From Parasporobacterium sp. (lineage in GTDB: Bacteria > Bacillota > Clostridia > Lachnospirales > Lachnospiraceae), in NCBI GenBank assembly GCA_017459985.1, contig JAFUBX010000028.1, positions 1 to 64,000 of the forward strand: DNA of 64,000 nucleotides, written 5' to 3'. Positions 1-9,248 of this stretch are shown piece after piece; within the stretch, counting starts at the first letter, position 1, and the number at the start of each line of letters is the position of its first letter. A program made the position numbers and the translations under genes. A model generated the notes under the pieces. That model saw nothing but the letters and a program-made list of their open reading frames with translations, did not search any database and was not told where the DNA came from.

Positions 1-38
1 GCTGCTTGCTTTTTTCCCTTTTTACGATTACCATTCAT
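1..38 (-). CDS. Start of a gene running off the left edge (partial)
   Basis: Twelve codons are visible, giving a very basic N-terminus (M-N-G-N-R-K-K-G-K-K-Q-A). An AGAGG ribosome site lies about 8 bases upstream of the ATG. The reading frame stays open to the window edge. Nothing can be said about function. The call rests only on the start codon plus ribosome site and could be chance. Confidence 0.35.
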   Translation of the reverse strand, partial: MNGNRKKGKKQA

Positions 39-160
39 TTTAGATACCTCTCGTATTGTTTGAATTTTACCAACTGGCAGGTCAGTAATAATTCAACTGT
101 ACTTGAGGTATTTTCTTTTTTCAAGGTGCTTGTCTTTTACCGTTTATAGTATACAGGAAG

Positions 161-540
161 CTGTTTTCCGGATCAGCGCAGGGATAGTAATTGGCAATTA
201 TTTCGCTGATCACCCAAAGACCTTCAGACTACGCATATTCCTGTACGTGTAATCAGGCATTATTTTCGATAAGAGGATACATTTAAAGACAGCTGTCTCC
301 GCAACTTGCGGCTTTCAGAAAATAACGGATACAAAAGCCACCGGCATCTGGATCAGGCGATTCACTCAAGGTGTACTTCAGCGGACGACGGATACAGAGT
401 AAGAGAGGAAGGTCGGGTATGAAGTTTCCAGGCTTTTTCTGAAATTACCTTCCGGATTTCCGGTGATTTGCTGGAAAACGGAAGGCTGCATATGGAATTT
501 ATAAGCTTTTTCAGAATTTACCTTCCGAAGAATATTTTCC
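161..540. repeat. Dispersed non-coding repeat, inverted copy of 53275-53569
   Basis: Bases 161-202 are identical to the reverse complement of 53528-53569 (42 of 42), with clear similarity continuing to about 245. Bases 417-540 match the reverse complement of about 53275-53410 with scattered mismatches. The order of the two blocks is the same in both places, but the gap between them is longer here. The second block holds two hairpin units bounded by GGAAGG and CCTTCC. I see no gene anywhere between 39 and 750. Confidence 0.8.
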
Positions 541-589
541 TGCATCGCCAGATAGCGGCACCTATGGTGCAGAAGTTCCAAAAATTGCA

Positions 590-638
590 GCAATGCGTGA
601 GATTTCCGACAGAACTTGACGAAAAGCTCACGCATTGC
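590..638. repeat. Perfect 12-bp inverted repeat (hairpin)
   Basis: GCAATGCGTGAG at 590-601 and CTCACGCATTGC at 627-638 form a perfect 12-bp stem around a 25-base loop. On the minus strand the second arm is followed by a T-rich stretch, so it may terminate the transcript of the secreted protein ending at 751. A smaller 7-bp inverted repeat (TCTGAAA/TTTCAGA) lies at 649-667. Confidence 0.55.
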
Positions 639-750
639 GATAGAATCTTCTGAAAACCTGTTTCAGAGCCGGATATAGTGGCTCCTACTGCAAGGACCGG
701 CAAGTGCATGCTGATGCCGGCACGCCCGCTTAGGCTGATCTGCAGACTCT

Positions 751-2634
751 TTATTTGACAGTCACAGAGGTGATATGAGGATTGGCCCCGTTATACCAGT
801 AAAGGAATCCTTCCGCGTCGATCACATCGCCGACATTCAGACCTTTCACTGCCTTGTAAACTTCGGTATCGGCTCCGCAGAGATTAGACTCAACGGTAAA
901 GGTGTAGGTGGTTCCGTTCAGGGAAACATTAAAGTAAAGATCATCCCCCTGGGTACCGGATCCATCGTAATTGTAGAGGAATGCGGCTTCATTGCCGTCA
1001 GCATCCTGGGAAGCTTCCACCGTCAGACCGGCAAAGGATACCTTCTGATTCATGAGGTTGACCAGTTCCTCGGTTCCCAGTAATGCCGTGGCATCGATTG
1101 TAGAAGCAACGTAGGTGTCGCCGTCATCCATGATTTCAAATGCGGCGTCCGCGATCTCGATCTCACCGGACCATTCGGATTTGTAACCGGTCACATGAAT
1201 CTTCGTTCCGGGGACCAGATTCTGTGCGTCTTCTTCAGAGCAGGCCAGATTGTAGATAAAATAGCCGCCGTCTCTGTCTGCTGCATAAACAGACATGGCT
1301 CCGTCGTACCAGTTCTGGGTTGCCTGTACATACAGATCCAGGCTGACTTCTGCATCCACTTCAGCACTCTGGAAATCCGCATAGGACATGCTTCCTTCCA
1401 CAAACACCACATTTTCTTCCAGGGATTCCAGAACCTTGGAAAGGAGAACATTGTACTTCGCAATGGTCACCCAGGCTTCTCCGCTGATCTCCTTAAATTC
1501 TTCCACGGTATAAACTCCGGTGAGTCCGTTGGCATCAATCATGCCGCTGACATAGGAATCCAGTTCTTCATCGGTGATCTCAATGCCTTTGTCTTTGGCG
1601 ATCTTATCGATGAGAAGGATCGTATTCAGGTCGTTCATCGCATACTGATTGCAATAATCATCGGCAGACGCAAATCCGCTGATCTGAGCGATCATATCCG
1701 CATCATATCCTTCCAGTCCGCTGGCTGCATACATGCTGACATAATACTCCAGGGATTCCAGATTATATGCTTTCAGAAGCTCAAAAAGGTCTTCCGGATA
1801 GGTTACCACATGGATCTTAGGACCGATGGCGGAGAAAATGGCATCATAGAGTTTGTTGCGGTACAGATAATCCCGGGTATACTCTCTCAGCTCTTCCACC
1901 GTCTGAAGCTGGGTATCCAGCTGGGCTGCAGAGAACTCCTGCACAAATTCATCCGTCAGTTCGGGGATTGTCGTAACCGTCTTATAATTCAAAGTAATCG
2001 TAAAGATTGCATTTTTACCGGCCAGTTCTTCTGTATATTCTTCCGGGAAGGTCACATTGATATCAAAGGTTTCCCCGTATGCATGGCCGATCACCTGCTC
2101 TTCAAATCCGGGAATAAACATGCCGGAACCGAGCGTGATCTCATATCCCTGTGCGGTTCCGCCGGCGAAGGGTTCTTCCTCTCCTTCCAGAACGCCGGAG
2201 AAATCAATATTGGCCGCATCGCCTTCTTCTGCCGTACCTTCTGCGATCTGCTCAGAAACCGCCGAATAATTCAGCATGCTGTTAATGTAGCTGTCGATTT
2301 CCTCGTCGGTGACCTGAACGGCATTTTCGGGGATCTCTATCACGGAATAATCATCGACTTCCACTTCTCCTTCTGCGCTCAGATTTACTTCGGCAGCAAC
2401 AGCGGCACTATCCCCGAGGGAATCGGCAAGATCATCCGCTGTCTCCTCCGGTACTTCCACTGCGTCTTCTTCCAAAACTTCCGCAGTCTCCTGTGCTGCT
2501 GTCTCCGCAGTCTCTTCTGCAGCCTCTGCGATCTCCTCCGGTGCGATCTCTCCGCTTTCTTCCGCGAAGGTTAAGGATCCGATCAGCAGCACTGACAAAA
2601 GCAGGGATAATAATAAAGCAATCGTTTTCTTCAT
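751..2634 (-). CDS. Secreted trigger-factor-like FKBP peptidyl-prolyl isomerase
   Basis: The predicted protein is 627 aa. Start taken at the ATG of MKKTIALLLS, which begins a typical signal peptide ending near TFAEE; an AAGAGG ribosome site lies upstream. No lipobox cysteine is present. A very acidic linker (about residues 25-80, rich in Glu and Ala) is followed by an FKBP domain like that of trigger factor (about 130-220, including the G-S-G-M-F-I-P-G-F-E-E stretch). A helical region resembling the trigger factor C-domain follows (about 225-415), then a beta-rich, possibly OB-like C-terminus. The likely role is folding of exported proteins at the cell surface. The C-terminal domain is not part of normal trigger factor. 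Chaperone role is inferred from the family. Confidence 0.75.
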   Translation of the reverse strand: MKKTIALLLSLLLSVLLIGSLTFAEESGEIAPEEIAEAAEETAETAAQETAEVLEEDAVEVPEETADDLADSLGDSAAVAAEVNLSAEGEVEVDDYSVIEIPENAVQVTDEEIDSYINSMLNYSAVSEQIAEGTAEEGDAANIDFSGVLEGEEEPFAGGTAQGYEITLGSGMFIPGFEEQVIGHAYGETFDINVTFPEEYTEELAGKNAIFTITLNYKTVTTIPELTDEFVQEFSAAQLDTQLQTVEELREYTRDYLYRNKLYDAIFSAIGPKIHVVTYPEDLFELLKAYNLESLEYYVSMYAASGLEGYDADMIAQISGFASADDYCNQYAMNDLNTILLIDKIAKDKGIEITDEELDSYVSGMIDANGLTGVYTVEEFKEISGEAWVTIAKYNVLLSKVLESLEENVVFVEGSMSYADFQSAEVDAEVSLDLYVQATQNWYDGAMSVYAADRDGGYFIYNLACSEEDAQNLVPGTKIHVTGYKSEWSGEIEIADAAFEIMDDGDTYVASTIDATALLGTEELVNLMNQKVSFAGLTVEASQDADGNEAAFLYNYDGSGTQGDDLYFNVSLNGTTYTFTVESNLCGADTEVYKAVKGLNVGDVIDAEGFLYWYNGANPHITSVTVK

Positions 2635-2694
2635 ACTTGTTTTACCTCTTTTCTGATCTCGGCATTCATAAAATGCCATCTTTATGTCCTGTGA

Positions 2695-2723
2695 ATTTTA
2701 CAGGAAATCCCGGGAAACTACAA
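2695..2723 (-). promoter_or_regulatory. Candidate promoter of the secreted FKBP gene
   Basis: On the minus strand TTGTAG (2718-2723) and TAAAAT (2695-2700) are separated by 17 bases and lie upstream of the 2634 start. A CCCGGG palindrome lies inside the spacer. Confidence 0.5.
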
Positions 2724-2790
2724 TAACAAGCCACTTTATTTAACTAAATTTTCACATTACCGGAAAATGCACAAAAAACACCTGATTCAA

Positions 2791-2832
2791 AAGAAAAAGC
2801 CGCCGGAGGAAGAACCCCGTCGGCAGCTTTTT
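2791..2832 (-). terminator. Intrinsic terminator of the fatty acid operon
   Basis: An 8-bp stem with one mismatch (AGCCGCCG at 2798-2805 with CGGCAGCT at 2821-2828) is followed on the minus strand by a run of T (A-tract 2794-2798). Ts also follow on the plus strand, so it may work in both directions. It lies just after the second fabF. Confidence 0.75.
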
Positions 2833-2891
2833 GTTAAGAATCATTGCTTTGTATAAGCTTTGGATCTTATGATCCGGTGCGGCGTCAGTAT

Positions 2892-4106
2892 TTATACACG
2901 CCCTACGATAATGCAGGAGTTCTGGCCGCCAAAGCCCAGGGCGTTGGACATGGCTGCCCGGATGGTCTGGCCCTCCAGACGATCCTTCGGCACATTCACG
3001 GCACATTCCGGATCCGCTTCGGAAAATCCCACATTGGGCGGAATGATTCCGGTTTCCATGATCTTCACGCAGGCGATCAGCTCGGTGATTCCGCCGGCGC
3101 CCATCATATGTCCCGTGATTCCTTTGGTGGAGCTGATCAGGACCGGCCGCTCGCCGAATACCATCCGGACCGCATTGGATTCCGCGATATCACCCATCTT
3201 TGTTGCAGTTCCGTGGGCATTGATGTAATCGATTTCATCCGCGCTGATCCCGGCATCCGCAAGCGCCAGTTTCATGCAGTCCGCAGCACCGCTGCCACTG
3301 GGATCCGGAGAAACCGGATTGAAAGCATCCGTGTTGTTGGCGCATCCAAGCAGGCGGGCAATCACTCTGGCGCCTCTGGCCGTCGCGGTATCTTCACTTT
3401 CCAGAACCAAAGCTCCTCCGCCCTCTCCCAGAACAAATCCGTTGCGGTCCTTATCGAAGGGACGGCTTTCCCCGGTTTTGGACAGGGCGCCTGTTTTGGT
3501 CAGGCTCTGGATCAATGGCTTGCAGATAGCGGCTTCACCCGCCATCACGATCATGGCATCCGCTGCACCGGAACGGATCAGCATGGAAGCGATGGTTATG
3601 GCATCGCCTCCGGAAGAACAGGCAGTACTTACGGTCAGGCTGGGGCCTTTGATCTTATGATTAATGGAAAACTGGGCGGCCGCTATATTTCCCATGGCTT
3701 TCGTCAGGAACTTGGGGCCGGCAGCCTTCTGATTCAGAGCCAGCTGCTGATTGGTCTCTCCGATAATGCAGATCCCGCTCAAAGCGCTTCCCATCACGAT
3801 CCCGACCCGGCTGCTGTCGGTATTAAGACCGCTCTGCGCCACCGCCTCCAGGGCGGAAACATATGCATACTGCATATAGGGTTCCAGATCCTGCACCAGC
3901 TTCATGGACAGGAACTCCTTCGGGTTAAAATCCTTCACCTGACCGGCACGTCTGACCGTCAGATCCGAGACATCCAGTCCACGGATCTCATCGATCCCGC
4001 AGGCGCCCTCCGTCAGGGAGTTCCAGTAAGCAGAGACTCCGATCCCGACGGGCGTCACGGCACCCATGCCGGTGATGACAATCTTTCTTTTCTCCATCCG
4101 GTTCAT
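2892..4106 (-). CDS. Beta-ketoacyl-ACP synthase II, second paralogue
   Basis: 404 aa, usual length for FabF. The condensing triad is visible: Cys in STACSSG, His in NAHGTAT, His in KGITGHMMGAGG. It elongates acyl-ACP with malonyl-ACP in the cytoplasm. The ATG overlaps the stop of the preceding fabF by 4 bases, so the two paralogues are translationally coupled. It is clearly diverged from its neighbour. No fabH is seen in the window, so this copy may have a special chain-length or initiation role; that is inference. Confidence 0.88.
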   Translation of the reverse strand: MNRMEKRKIVITGMGAVTPVGIGVSAYWNSLTEGACGIDEIRGLDVSDLTVRRAGQVKDFNPKEFLSMKLVQDLEPYMQYAYVSALEAVAQSGLNTDSSRVGIVMGSALSGICIIGETNQQLALNQKAAGPKFLTKAMGNIAAAQFSINHKIKGPSLTVSTACSSGGDAITIASMLIRSGAADAMIVMAGEAAICKPLIQSLTKTGALSKTGESRPFDKDRNGFVLGEGGGALVLESEDTATARGARVIARLLGCANNTDAFNPVSPDPSGSGAADCMKLALADAGISADEIDYINAHGTATKMGDIAESNAVRMVFGERPVLISSTKGITGHMMGAGGITELIACVKIMETGIIPPNVGFSEADPECAVNVPKDRLEGQTIRAAMSNALGFGGQNSCIIVGRV

Positions 4107-5335
4107 ACACCTGCCTTTCTGAATGCAATGCAGGCATTGTGACCGCCGAAGCCGAGGGAGGAGGATATGGCCACATCGAACTCGCTCTTTACGGCCTTTA
4201 ACGGGGTATAGTTCAGGTCACATTCCGGATCCGGCTGTGTCAGGCCGATGGTCGGAGGAGCAATTCCCTCTGTCAGGGCCAGCACGGAGATCACAGCCTC
4301 CGCAGCACCGGCAGCACCCAGCATATGGCCGGTCATGGATTTGGTGGAGCTGATCAGGATCTTTCCTGCCCGATCTTCTCCGAGGGCTTTCTTTACCGCG
4401 ATGGTCTCGGCCTTGTCATTCATCGGCGTACCGGTTCCATGGGCATTGTAGTACACCTTGTCGGTATCCAGGCCCGTTTCCTGCCATGCCAGCTCAATGG
4501 CTTTGGCACCACCTTCCGCTTCCGGATGGGGAGCTGTCATATGATAAGCGTCACAGGTGGCGCCGTATCCGCATAATTCCGCGTAAATATGAGCACCTCT
4601 CGCTACGGCATGTTCATATTCTTCCAGCACCAGGACGCCGGCGCCTTCTCCCATAACAAATCCGCTTCTGCGGATATCAAACGGAAGGGAGGCGGCCAGA
4701 GGATCCTCTGAGAAGCTCAGTGCCTGCATTGTGGAAAATCCGGCAGCAGCCAGGGCATTGACGGTGGCTTCCGCTCCGCCTGTAATCATGGCGTCGGCAT
4801 ATCCGTGGCGGATCAGCCGCATGGCCTCTCCGATGGCATTGGTCCCGGATGCGCAGGCGGTCACAGCCGGCATTGCCGGTCCCTTGCACTGATAACGGAT
4901 CGCAATCATTCCGGAGGCAATATTGGCAATCATCATGGGAATAAAGAAGGGAGAAACCCTTCTCGGTCCCTTCTCCGTCAGCTTGGTATGTTCCTTCATG
5001 AAGGTGTCGATCCCGCCGATCCCGGTGCCGATATAAACGCCGATCCGGGTCTCGTCCACGGTTCCGATGATCTTGCTTTCCTCCACAGCCTGAATCGCTG
5101 CTCCGATTGCAAACTGGGTATAAATATCGCTGTGCAGCACATCCATTTTATCCATGAACTGCCTGGCGTCAAAATCATGAACTTCTCCGGCCACCTTGAC
5201 CTTATAATCCGTCGTATCGAACTTCGTGATGGGGCCGATCCCGCAAACGCCGTTCTTGATGTTCTCCCAGAAAACCGGAACTTCATTTCCGAGAGGGCTT
5301 ACAATGCCCATCCCTGTTACAACCACTCTTCTCAT
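4103..5335 (-). CDS. fabF: Beta-ketoacyl-ACP synthase II
   Basis: 410 aa. It starts with MRRVVVTGMGIVSPLG and has the full Cys-His-His set: VTACASG, YNAHGTGTP and KSMTGHMLGAAG. An AGGAGG ribosome site is present. It elongates acyl-ACP in type II fatty acid synthesis. The gene follows accA in the operon and overlaps the second fabF by 4 bases. Confidence 0.93.
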   Translation of the reverse strand: MRRVVVTGMGIVSPLGNEVPVFWENIKNGVCGIGPITKFDTTDYKVKVAGEVHDFDARQFMDKMDVLHSDIYTQFAIGAAIQAVEESKIIGTVDETRIGVYIGTGIGGIDTFMKEHTKLTEKGPRRVSPFFIPMMIANIASGMIAIRYQCKGPAMPAVTACASGTNAIGEAMRLIRHGYADAMITGGAEATVNALAAAGFSTMQALSFSEDPLAASLPFDIRRSGFVMGEGAGVLVLEEYEHAVARGAHIYAELCGYGATCDAYHMTAPHPEAEGGAKAIELAWQETGLDTDKVYYNAHGTGTPMNDKAETIAVKKALGEDRAGKILISSTKSMTGHMLGAAGAAEAVISVLALTEGIAPPTIGLTQPDPECDLNYTPLKAVKSEFDVAISSSLGFGGHNACIAFRKAGV

Positions 5336-5357
5336 GCTTTCCTCCTTAATTAGAGAT

Positions 5358-5395
5358 CATCCCGGATCTCCTTCACAAAGGCATGCTCCGGGATG
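5358..5395 (-). promoter_or_regulatory. Intercistronic hairpin between accA and fabF
   Basis: CATCCCGGA (5358-5366) and TCCGGGATG (5387-5395) form a perfect 9-bp stem with a 20-base loop. No T-run follows, so it is more likely an mRNA processing or stabilising hairpin than a terminator. Confidence 0.55.
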
Positions 5396-5399
5396 TTCC

Positions 5400-6200
5400 T
5401 TATTCATCAATCGTTTCGAAACAGCCGATTCTGCGGAACCGCTGATATCTCTGTTCCAGCAGATCGGGCAGTTCAAGGCCCGCCAGAATCTCATATTCCG
5501 AGATCAGCTGATTCTTCAGGGATTCATAGAATGTCTCCTCCCCGAGGGTCTCCTCCGGGATCACCTTCTCAATCAGTCCGTTCGACAGACTGTCCTGTGC
5601 TGTCAGCTTCAAATTCTCCGCCGCTTCCGCCGCCTTCGCGGAATCCTTCCACAAAATGCTGGCGCATCCCTCCGGTGAAATCACGGAATAAATTGCATTT
5701 TCCAGCATCCAGACCCGGTCTGCAACACACAGCGCCAGAGCTCCGCCGCTTCCGCCTTCGCCAATCACGATGGAGATCACGGGAACCTTCAATGTCATCA
5801 TTTCCATCAGGTTCTCAGCGATCGCCTGTCCCTGTCCCCGTTCTTCGGCACCGATCCCGCAGTAGGCGCCGGAGGTATCCACCAGACAAAGAAGCGGACG
5901 GTGGAACTTCTCCGCCTGCTTCATCAGCCTCAGGGCTTTGCGGTAACCCTCCGGATTGGGAGATCCGAAGGAATGCTGCATCCGTTCCTTGGTATTGCGG
6001 CCCTTCTCAATGCCCACCACCGTGATGGGACGGCCGTTCAGCCTGGCGATCCCGCCGACAATGGCTCCGTCATCGGAAAATCTTCTGTCTCCGTGCAGTT
6101 CTATAAAATCCGTCAGCAGATGGTCGATATAATCAACTGCCGTCGGCCGTTTGTTGCTTCTGGCAATCTTCACTTTCTCGTATGCTGTATTACTGCTCAT
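5400..6200 (-). CDS. accA: Acetyl-CoA carboxylase carboxyltransferase subunit alpha
   Basis: 266 aa from the ATG at 6200, with a GAGG ribosome site just upstream inside the end of accD (11-base overlap). A GTG nine bases earlier is less likely. Typical AccA stretches are visible: GEGGSGGALALCVADRVWM and the ISPEGCASILWKD segment. With AccD it moves the carboxyl group from biotin to acetyl-CoA, making malonyl-CoA. It is shorter than the roughly 320 aa E. coli protein, lacking part of the N-terminal extension, as in many Firmicutes. Confidence 0.93.
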   Translation of the reverse strand: MSSNTAYEKVKIARSNKRPTAVDYIDHLLTDFIELHGDRRFSDDGAIVGGIARLNGRPITVVGIEKGRNTKERMQHSFGSPNPEGYRKALRLMKQAEKFHRPLLCLVDTSGAYCGIGAEERGQGQAIAENLMEMMTLKVPVISIVIGEGGSGGALALCVADRVWMLENAIYSVISPEGCASILWKDSAKAAEAAENLKLTAQDSLSNGLIEKVIPEETLGEETFYESLKNQLISEYEILAGLELPDLLEQRYQRFRRIGCFETIDE

Positions 6201-7062
6201 CTTCCTCACCTGTAGTATGTAATTTCAACAGTTCGGCGATCATATTCTTCTGGATATTCCGGGGCGCGATCGCGTCCACAAACCCATGATCCAGCAGGAA
6301 TTCGGCGGTCTGGAATCCCCTCGGAAGCGTCTTCCGGGTAGTCTGCTCAATGACCCTGGCACCGGCAAATCCCACCGTAGCTCCGGGCTCCGCCAGGATC
6401 ACGTCTCCTTCCATGGCAAAGCTGGCGGTTACGCCGCCGGTGGTCGGATCTGTCAGCACAACAAGATAGAACAGTCCCAGATCACTGTGCCGTTTCACCG
6501 CTCCGCTGGTCTTGGCCATCTGCATCAGGGAAAACAATCCTTCCTGCATTCTGGCTCCGCCGGATACCGTAAACCCCACCACCGGAAGCTTATGTTCACT
6601 GGCATACTCGAAGGTCCTTGTGATCCGCTCCCCGACGGCGGTTCCCATGCTGCCCATCATGAAATACTGCTCCATGACAAAAATACAGCACTCCACTCCG
6701 CCGATCCGTACCGTTCCGCAGATGACGGCTTCGTCCTCTTTGCTGGAGATCCGCGTCATCTCCAGCTTTTTCTGATATCCCGGGAACTGAATCGGATCCC
6801 TGGTGCTGACATCCGAAAACATCTCGGAGAAGGTATCTTCGTCCGCAATGAAGGCGATCCGCTGCAGCGCGCTCATCCGGAAATGAAATCCGCAGGTGCA
6901 GGTATTGTCATTGGCCCATAAACGGCTTAAGGGAATGGAAAGATGACAGTTGGGACAGACCTTTTCCGGCTCGCTGGCATCCTCCTGGACCGGAAGCGAA
7001 CTTCTTCCTCCCGTCTCCAGTTCATTTCTGGAATGGAACAGGAATTTCAAAAATGTCGCCAT
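6190..7062 (-). CDS. accD: Acetyl-CoA carboxylase carboxyltransferase subunit beta
   Basis: 290 aa. The N-terminal zinc finger is visible (C-P-N-C, then C-T-C-G), followed by the crotonase-like carboxyltransferase fold with the GGARMQEG and MEGDVILAEPGATVGFAG stretches. It is the partner of AccA. The end overlaps accA, and the accC stop lies only 4 bases upstream of its start. Confidence 0.94.
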   Translation of the reverse strand: MATFLKFLFHSRNELETGGRSSLPVQEDASEPEKVCPNCHLSIPLSRLWANDNTCTCGFHFRMSALQRIAFIADEDTFSEMFSDVSTRDPIQFPGYQKKLEMTRISSKEDEAVICGTVRIGGVECCIFVMEQYFMMGSMGTAVGERITRTFEYASEHKLPVVGFTVSGGARMQEGLFSLMQMAKTSGAVKRHSDLGLFYLVVLTDPTTGGVTASFAMEGDVILAEPGATVGFAGARVIEQTTRKTLPRGFQTAEFLLDHGFVDAIAPRNIQKNMIAELLKLHTTGEEDEQ

Positions 7063-7066
7063 TTAC

Positions 7067-8374
7067 TCACCTTCCTTCCATAAATGTGAGATCGTAATCT
7101 CCGGACGCGAACCTGGGATCGGTGATGATATTCAGCTGTTCCAGAATATTTGTCTCCACTCCGTTGAAAATGATTTCACACAGAGCCGAACGCATCTTCC
7201 GGACGGCTTCTTCCCGGGTGCTGGCATAGGCAATCAGTTTGCCGATCATGGAATCATAGAAGGGGCTTACCATAGTCCCGGGGATCACTCCGCCGTCAAA
7301 CCTTAAGAACGGGCCTCCCGGAATATGACAGGCCTGCAGCCTTCCCGGCGCCAGCGCATTGATCCGGCATTCGATGGAGGAGCCGTTCAGGTTGATATCT
7401 TCCTGTTTGAAGGGAAGCGTCACGCCGGCGGCGGTCCGGATCTGCCATTTCACCATATCGATCCGGGTCAGGGCCTCGGTAACGCAGTGCTCCACCTGCA
7501 GCCTCACATTCATCTCCATGAACCAGAAATTCCCCTGGGTATCCATCAGAAACTCTAACGTTCCGACTCCGGAATATCCCATCTTCTTTACCGCATCCGT
7601 CACATCCCGGATCAGAGCCTGTCTTTGAATGTCATTGACGCCGGGAGACGGAGATTCCTCGATCAGCTTCTGATGACGGCGCTGAATGGAACAGTCTCTT
7701 TCCCCGAGACAGATCACATTCCCGGCCTCATCGCCGATGATCTGCATCTCTATATGACGGGCCGGATAAATATACTTTTCCAGATATAAACTGCCGTCCC
7801 CGAAGGCTGCCTCGCTTTCGGACACCGCAAGGGGATACTCCCGCTTCAGATCCTCTTCACTCTCGATGAGACGGATTCCTCTTCCGCCGCCTCCGAAGCA
7901 GGCCTTCAGCATCACCGGATATCCGATCCGTTCCGCACACTCCAGGGCTTCTTCCAGGGAGGCCAGCGCATCCGTACCCGGGATCGGGTGCAGATTCGTA
8001 TTCTCCATCATTTTCTTGATTTCGGCTTTATCACTGACCCGTTCCATTACCTCCGGATCCGGTCCGATAAATACGATCCCGAACTTTTTGCATAACTGCG
8101 CAAAATGGGGATTCTCCGATAAAAATCCGTATCCCGGATGAATGGCCTGTGCCTTGGAGATCTGTGCCGCGCTGATGATCCGCTCTTCGTTCAGATAACT
8201 GTCAGAGGCCGCTGCCTTTCCGATGCAGTAGCTTTCATCCGCCAGCTGTACATGCAGGGCATCCCGGTCCGCTTCCGAATATACGGAAACTGTTGAGATT
8301 CCCATCTCCTTACAGGCCCTTATGATCCGAACCGCGATCTCGCCGCGGTTTGCGATCAGGATTTTTGAAAACAT
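7067..8374 (-). CDS. accC: Biotin carboxylase
   Basis: 435 aa. ATP-grasp enzyme that carboxylates biotin on AccB using bicarbonate and ATP. The N-terminal MFSKILIANRGEIAVRI, the glycine-rich ATP loop GGGGRGIR and the MNVRLQVEHCVTE active-site segment are all present. It is slightly shorter at the C-terminus than the usual 445-450 aa. The start lies 19 bases inside the end of fabZ. Confidence 0.95.
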   Translation of the reverse strand: MFSKILIANRGEIAVRIIRACKEMGISTVSVYSEADRDALHVQLADESYCIGKAAASDSYLNEERIISAAQISKAQAIHPGYGFLSENPHFAQLCKKFGIVFIGPDPEVMERVSDKAEIKKMMENTNLHPIPGTDALASLEEALECAERIGYPVMLKACFGGGGRGIRLIESEEDLKREYPLAVSESEAAFGDGSLYLEKYIYPARHIEMQIIGDEAGNVICLGERDCSIQRRHQKLIEESPSPGVNDIQRQALIRDVTDAVKKMGYSGVGTLEFLMDTQGNFWFMEMNVRLQVEHCVTEALTRIDMVKWQIRTAAGVTLPFKQEDINLNGSSIECRINALAPGRLQACHIPGGPFLRFDGGVIPGTMVSPFYDSMIGKLIAYASTREEAVRKMRSALCEIIFNGVETNILEQLNIITDPRFASGDYDLTFMEGR

Positions 8375-8793
8375 ACTTTATTCTCCGTAATAGCAAAAGA
8401 AAATTCTGCTTTAACACACAACCGATCACCGACATATCCGGACCCTTCCGCAAAGAAGAAGGGGAATTTGCTCCTTGTAATGCGGCACCTGGTCTCAAAC
8501 ACATCTCCCGGATAAACCGGGGATTTGAACCGGACATTATTGAGTCCTGTATACATCGGCATCTTTCCCGCCGTCATCTGATCCTTTAAAAGTATGCAGG
8601 TGGACTGCGCCAGAATCTCACACAGGATCACGCCGGGAACCACGGGAGCTCCGGGAAAATGTCCCTTCAGGAAGAACGCATCCTCCGGGATCTTATAATA
8701 ACCGTGCGCAATATCCTCTTCCTGAACCACTTCATCCAGAAGAAGCATATTGTCTCTGTGGGGCAGGATCTCCTTAATCTCTTCTATCTTCAT
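8356..8793 (-). CDS. fabZ: 3-hydroxyacyl-ACP dehydratase
   Basis: 145 aa, usual length. The hot-dog fold active site HFPGAPVVPGV is present with the catalytic His. It dehydrates 3-hydroxyacyl-ACP to trans-2-enoyl-ACP. It sits between accB (one base gap) and accC (overlap), within the fatty acid operon. Confidence 0.94.
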   Translation of the reverse strand: MKIEEIKEILPHRDNMLLLDEVVQEEDIAHGYYKIPEDAFFLKGHFPGAPVVPGVILCEILAQSTCILLKDQMTAGKMPMYTGLNNVRFKSPVYPGDVFETRCRITRSKFPFFFAEGSGYVGDRLCVKAEFSFAITENKVCFQKS

Positions 8794-8794
8794 A

Positions 8795-9220
8795 TCATTC
8801 CCCCATCAGGAACAGGACTGTACCGTATTCCACTGTATCTCCGTTCTTCACGCAGATTTCCTGAATCACGCCGTCCTGCTCTGCTGTCACTTCATTCATC
8901 AGCTTCATAGCTTCAATAATGCATAAGGTATCGCCCTTCTTCACCCGGTCTCCCACCTTGACAAAGGGATCTGCATTTTCCGCCGGAGCCTGATAGAAGA
9001 CGCCGACCATCGGTGAACGGACCTCCTCATATCCGGAGGAAGCAGTTTCCGTCTCCTTCGCGGCCTCCTGTGCCGGATGAGGAATCGGAACAGGCAGAAC
9101 CGGAGGCGCGGAAGCCATCCGCTCCAGCCGGATCTTCCGGTTCTCCTCTTCGATCTCCAGTCCCGTAAGATCCAGCTCCTTCATTAACTCCGCATAGTTG
9201 CGGATGATCTCTTCATTCAT
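8795..9220 (-). CDS. accB: Biotin carboxyl carrier protein of acetyl-CoA carboxylase
   Basis: 141 aa. An N-terminal helix and a Pro/Ala-rich linker lead to a C-terminal biotinyl domain. The biotinylated lysine is in EAMKLMNEV. It carries carboxybiotin between AccC and AccA/AccD. Located between fabG and fabZ. Confidence 0.95.
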   Translation of the reverse strand: MNEEIIRNYAELMKELDLTGLEIEEENRKIRLERMASAPPVLPVPIPHPAQEAAKETETASSGYEEVRSPMVGVFYQAPAENADPFVKVGDRVKKGDTLCIIEAMKLMNEVTAEQDGVIQEICVKNGDTVEYGTVLFLMGE

Positions 9221-9248
9221 ACTTTATGTACTCCTCACTTCACTGTAA

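Noticed and set aside
1195..2574. Long plus-strand open frame of 459 codons
   Set aside because: It lies fully opposite the secreted FKBP gene, has odd composition, and no ribosome site. It is a shadow of the real gene.
5358..5395. Terminator between accA and fabF
   Set aside because: Strong stem but no T-run on the minus strand, and fabF follows at once.
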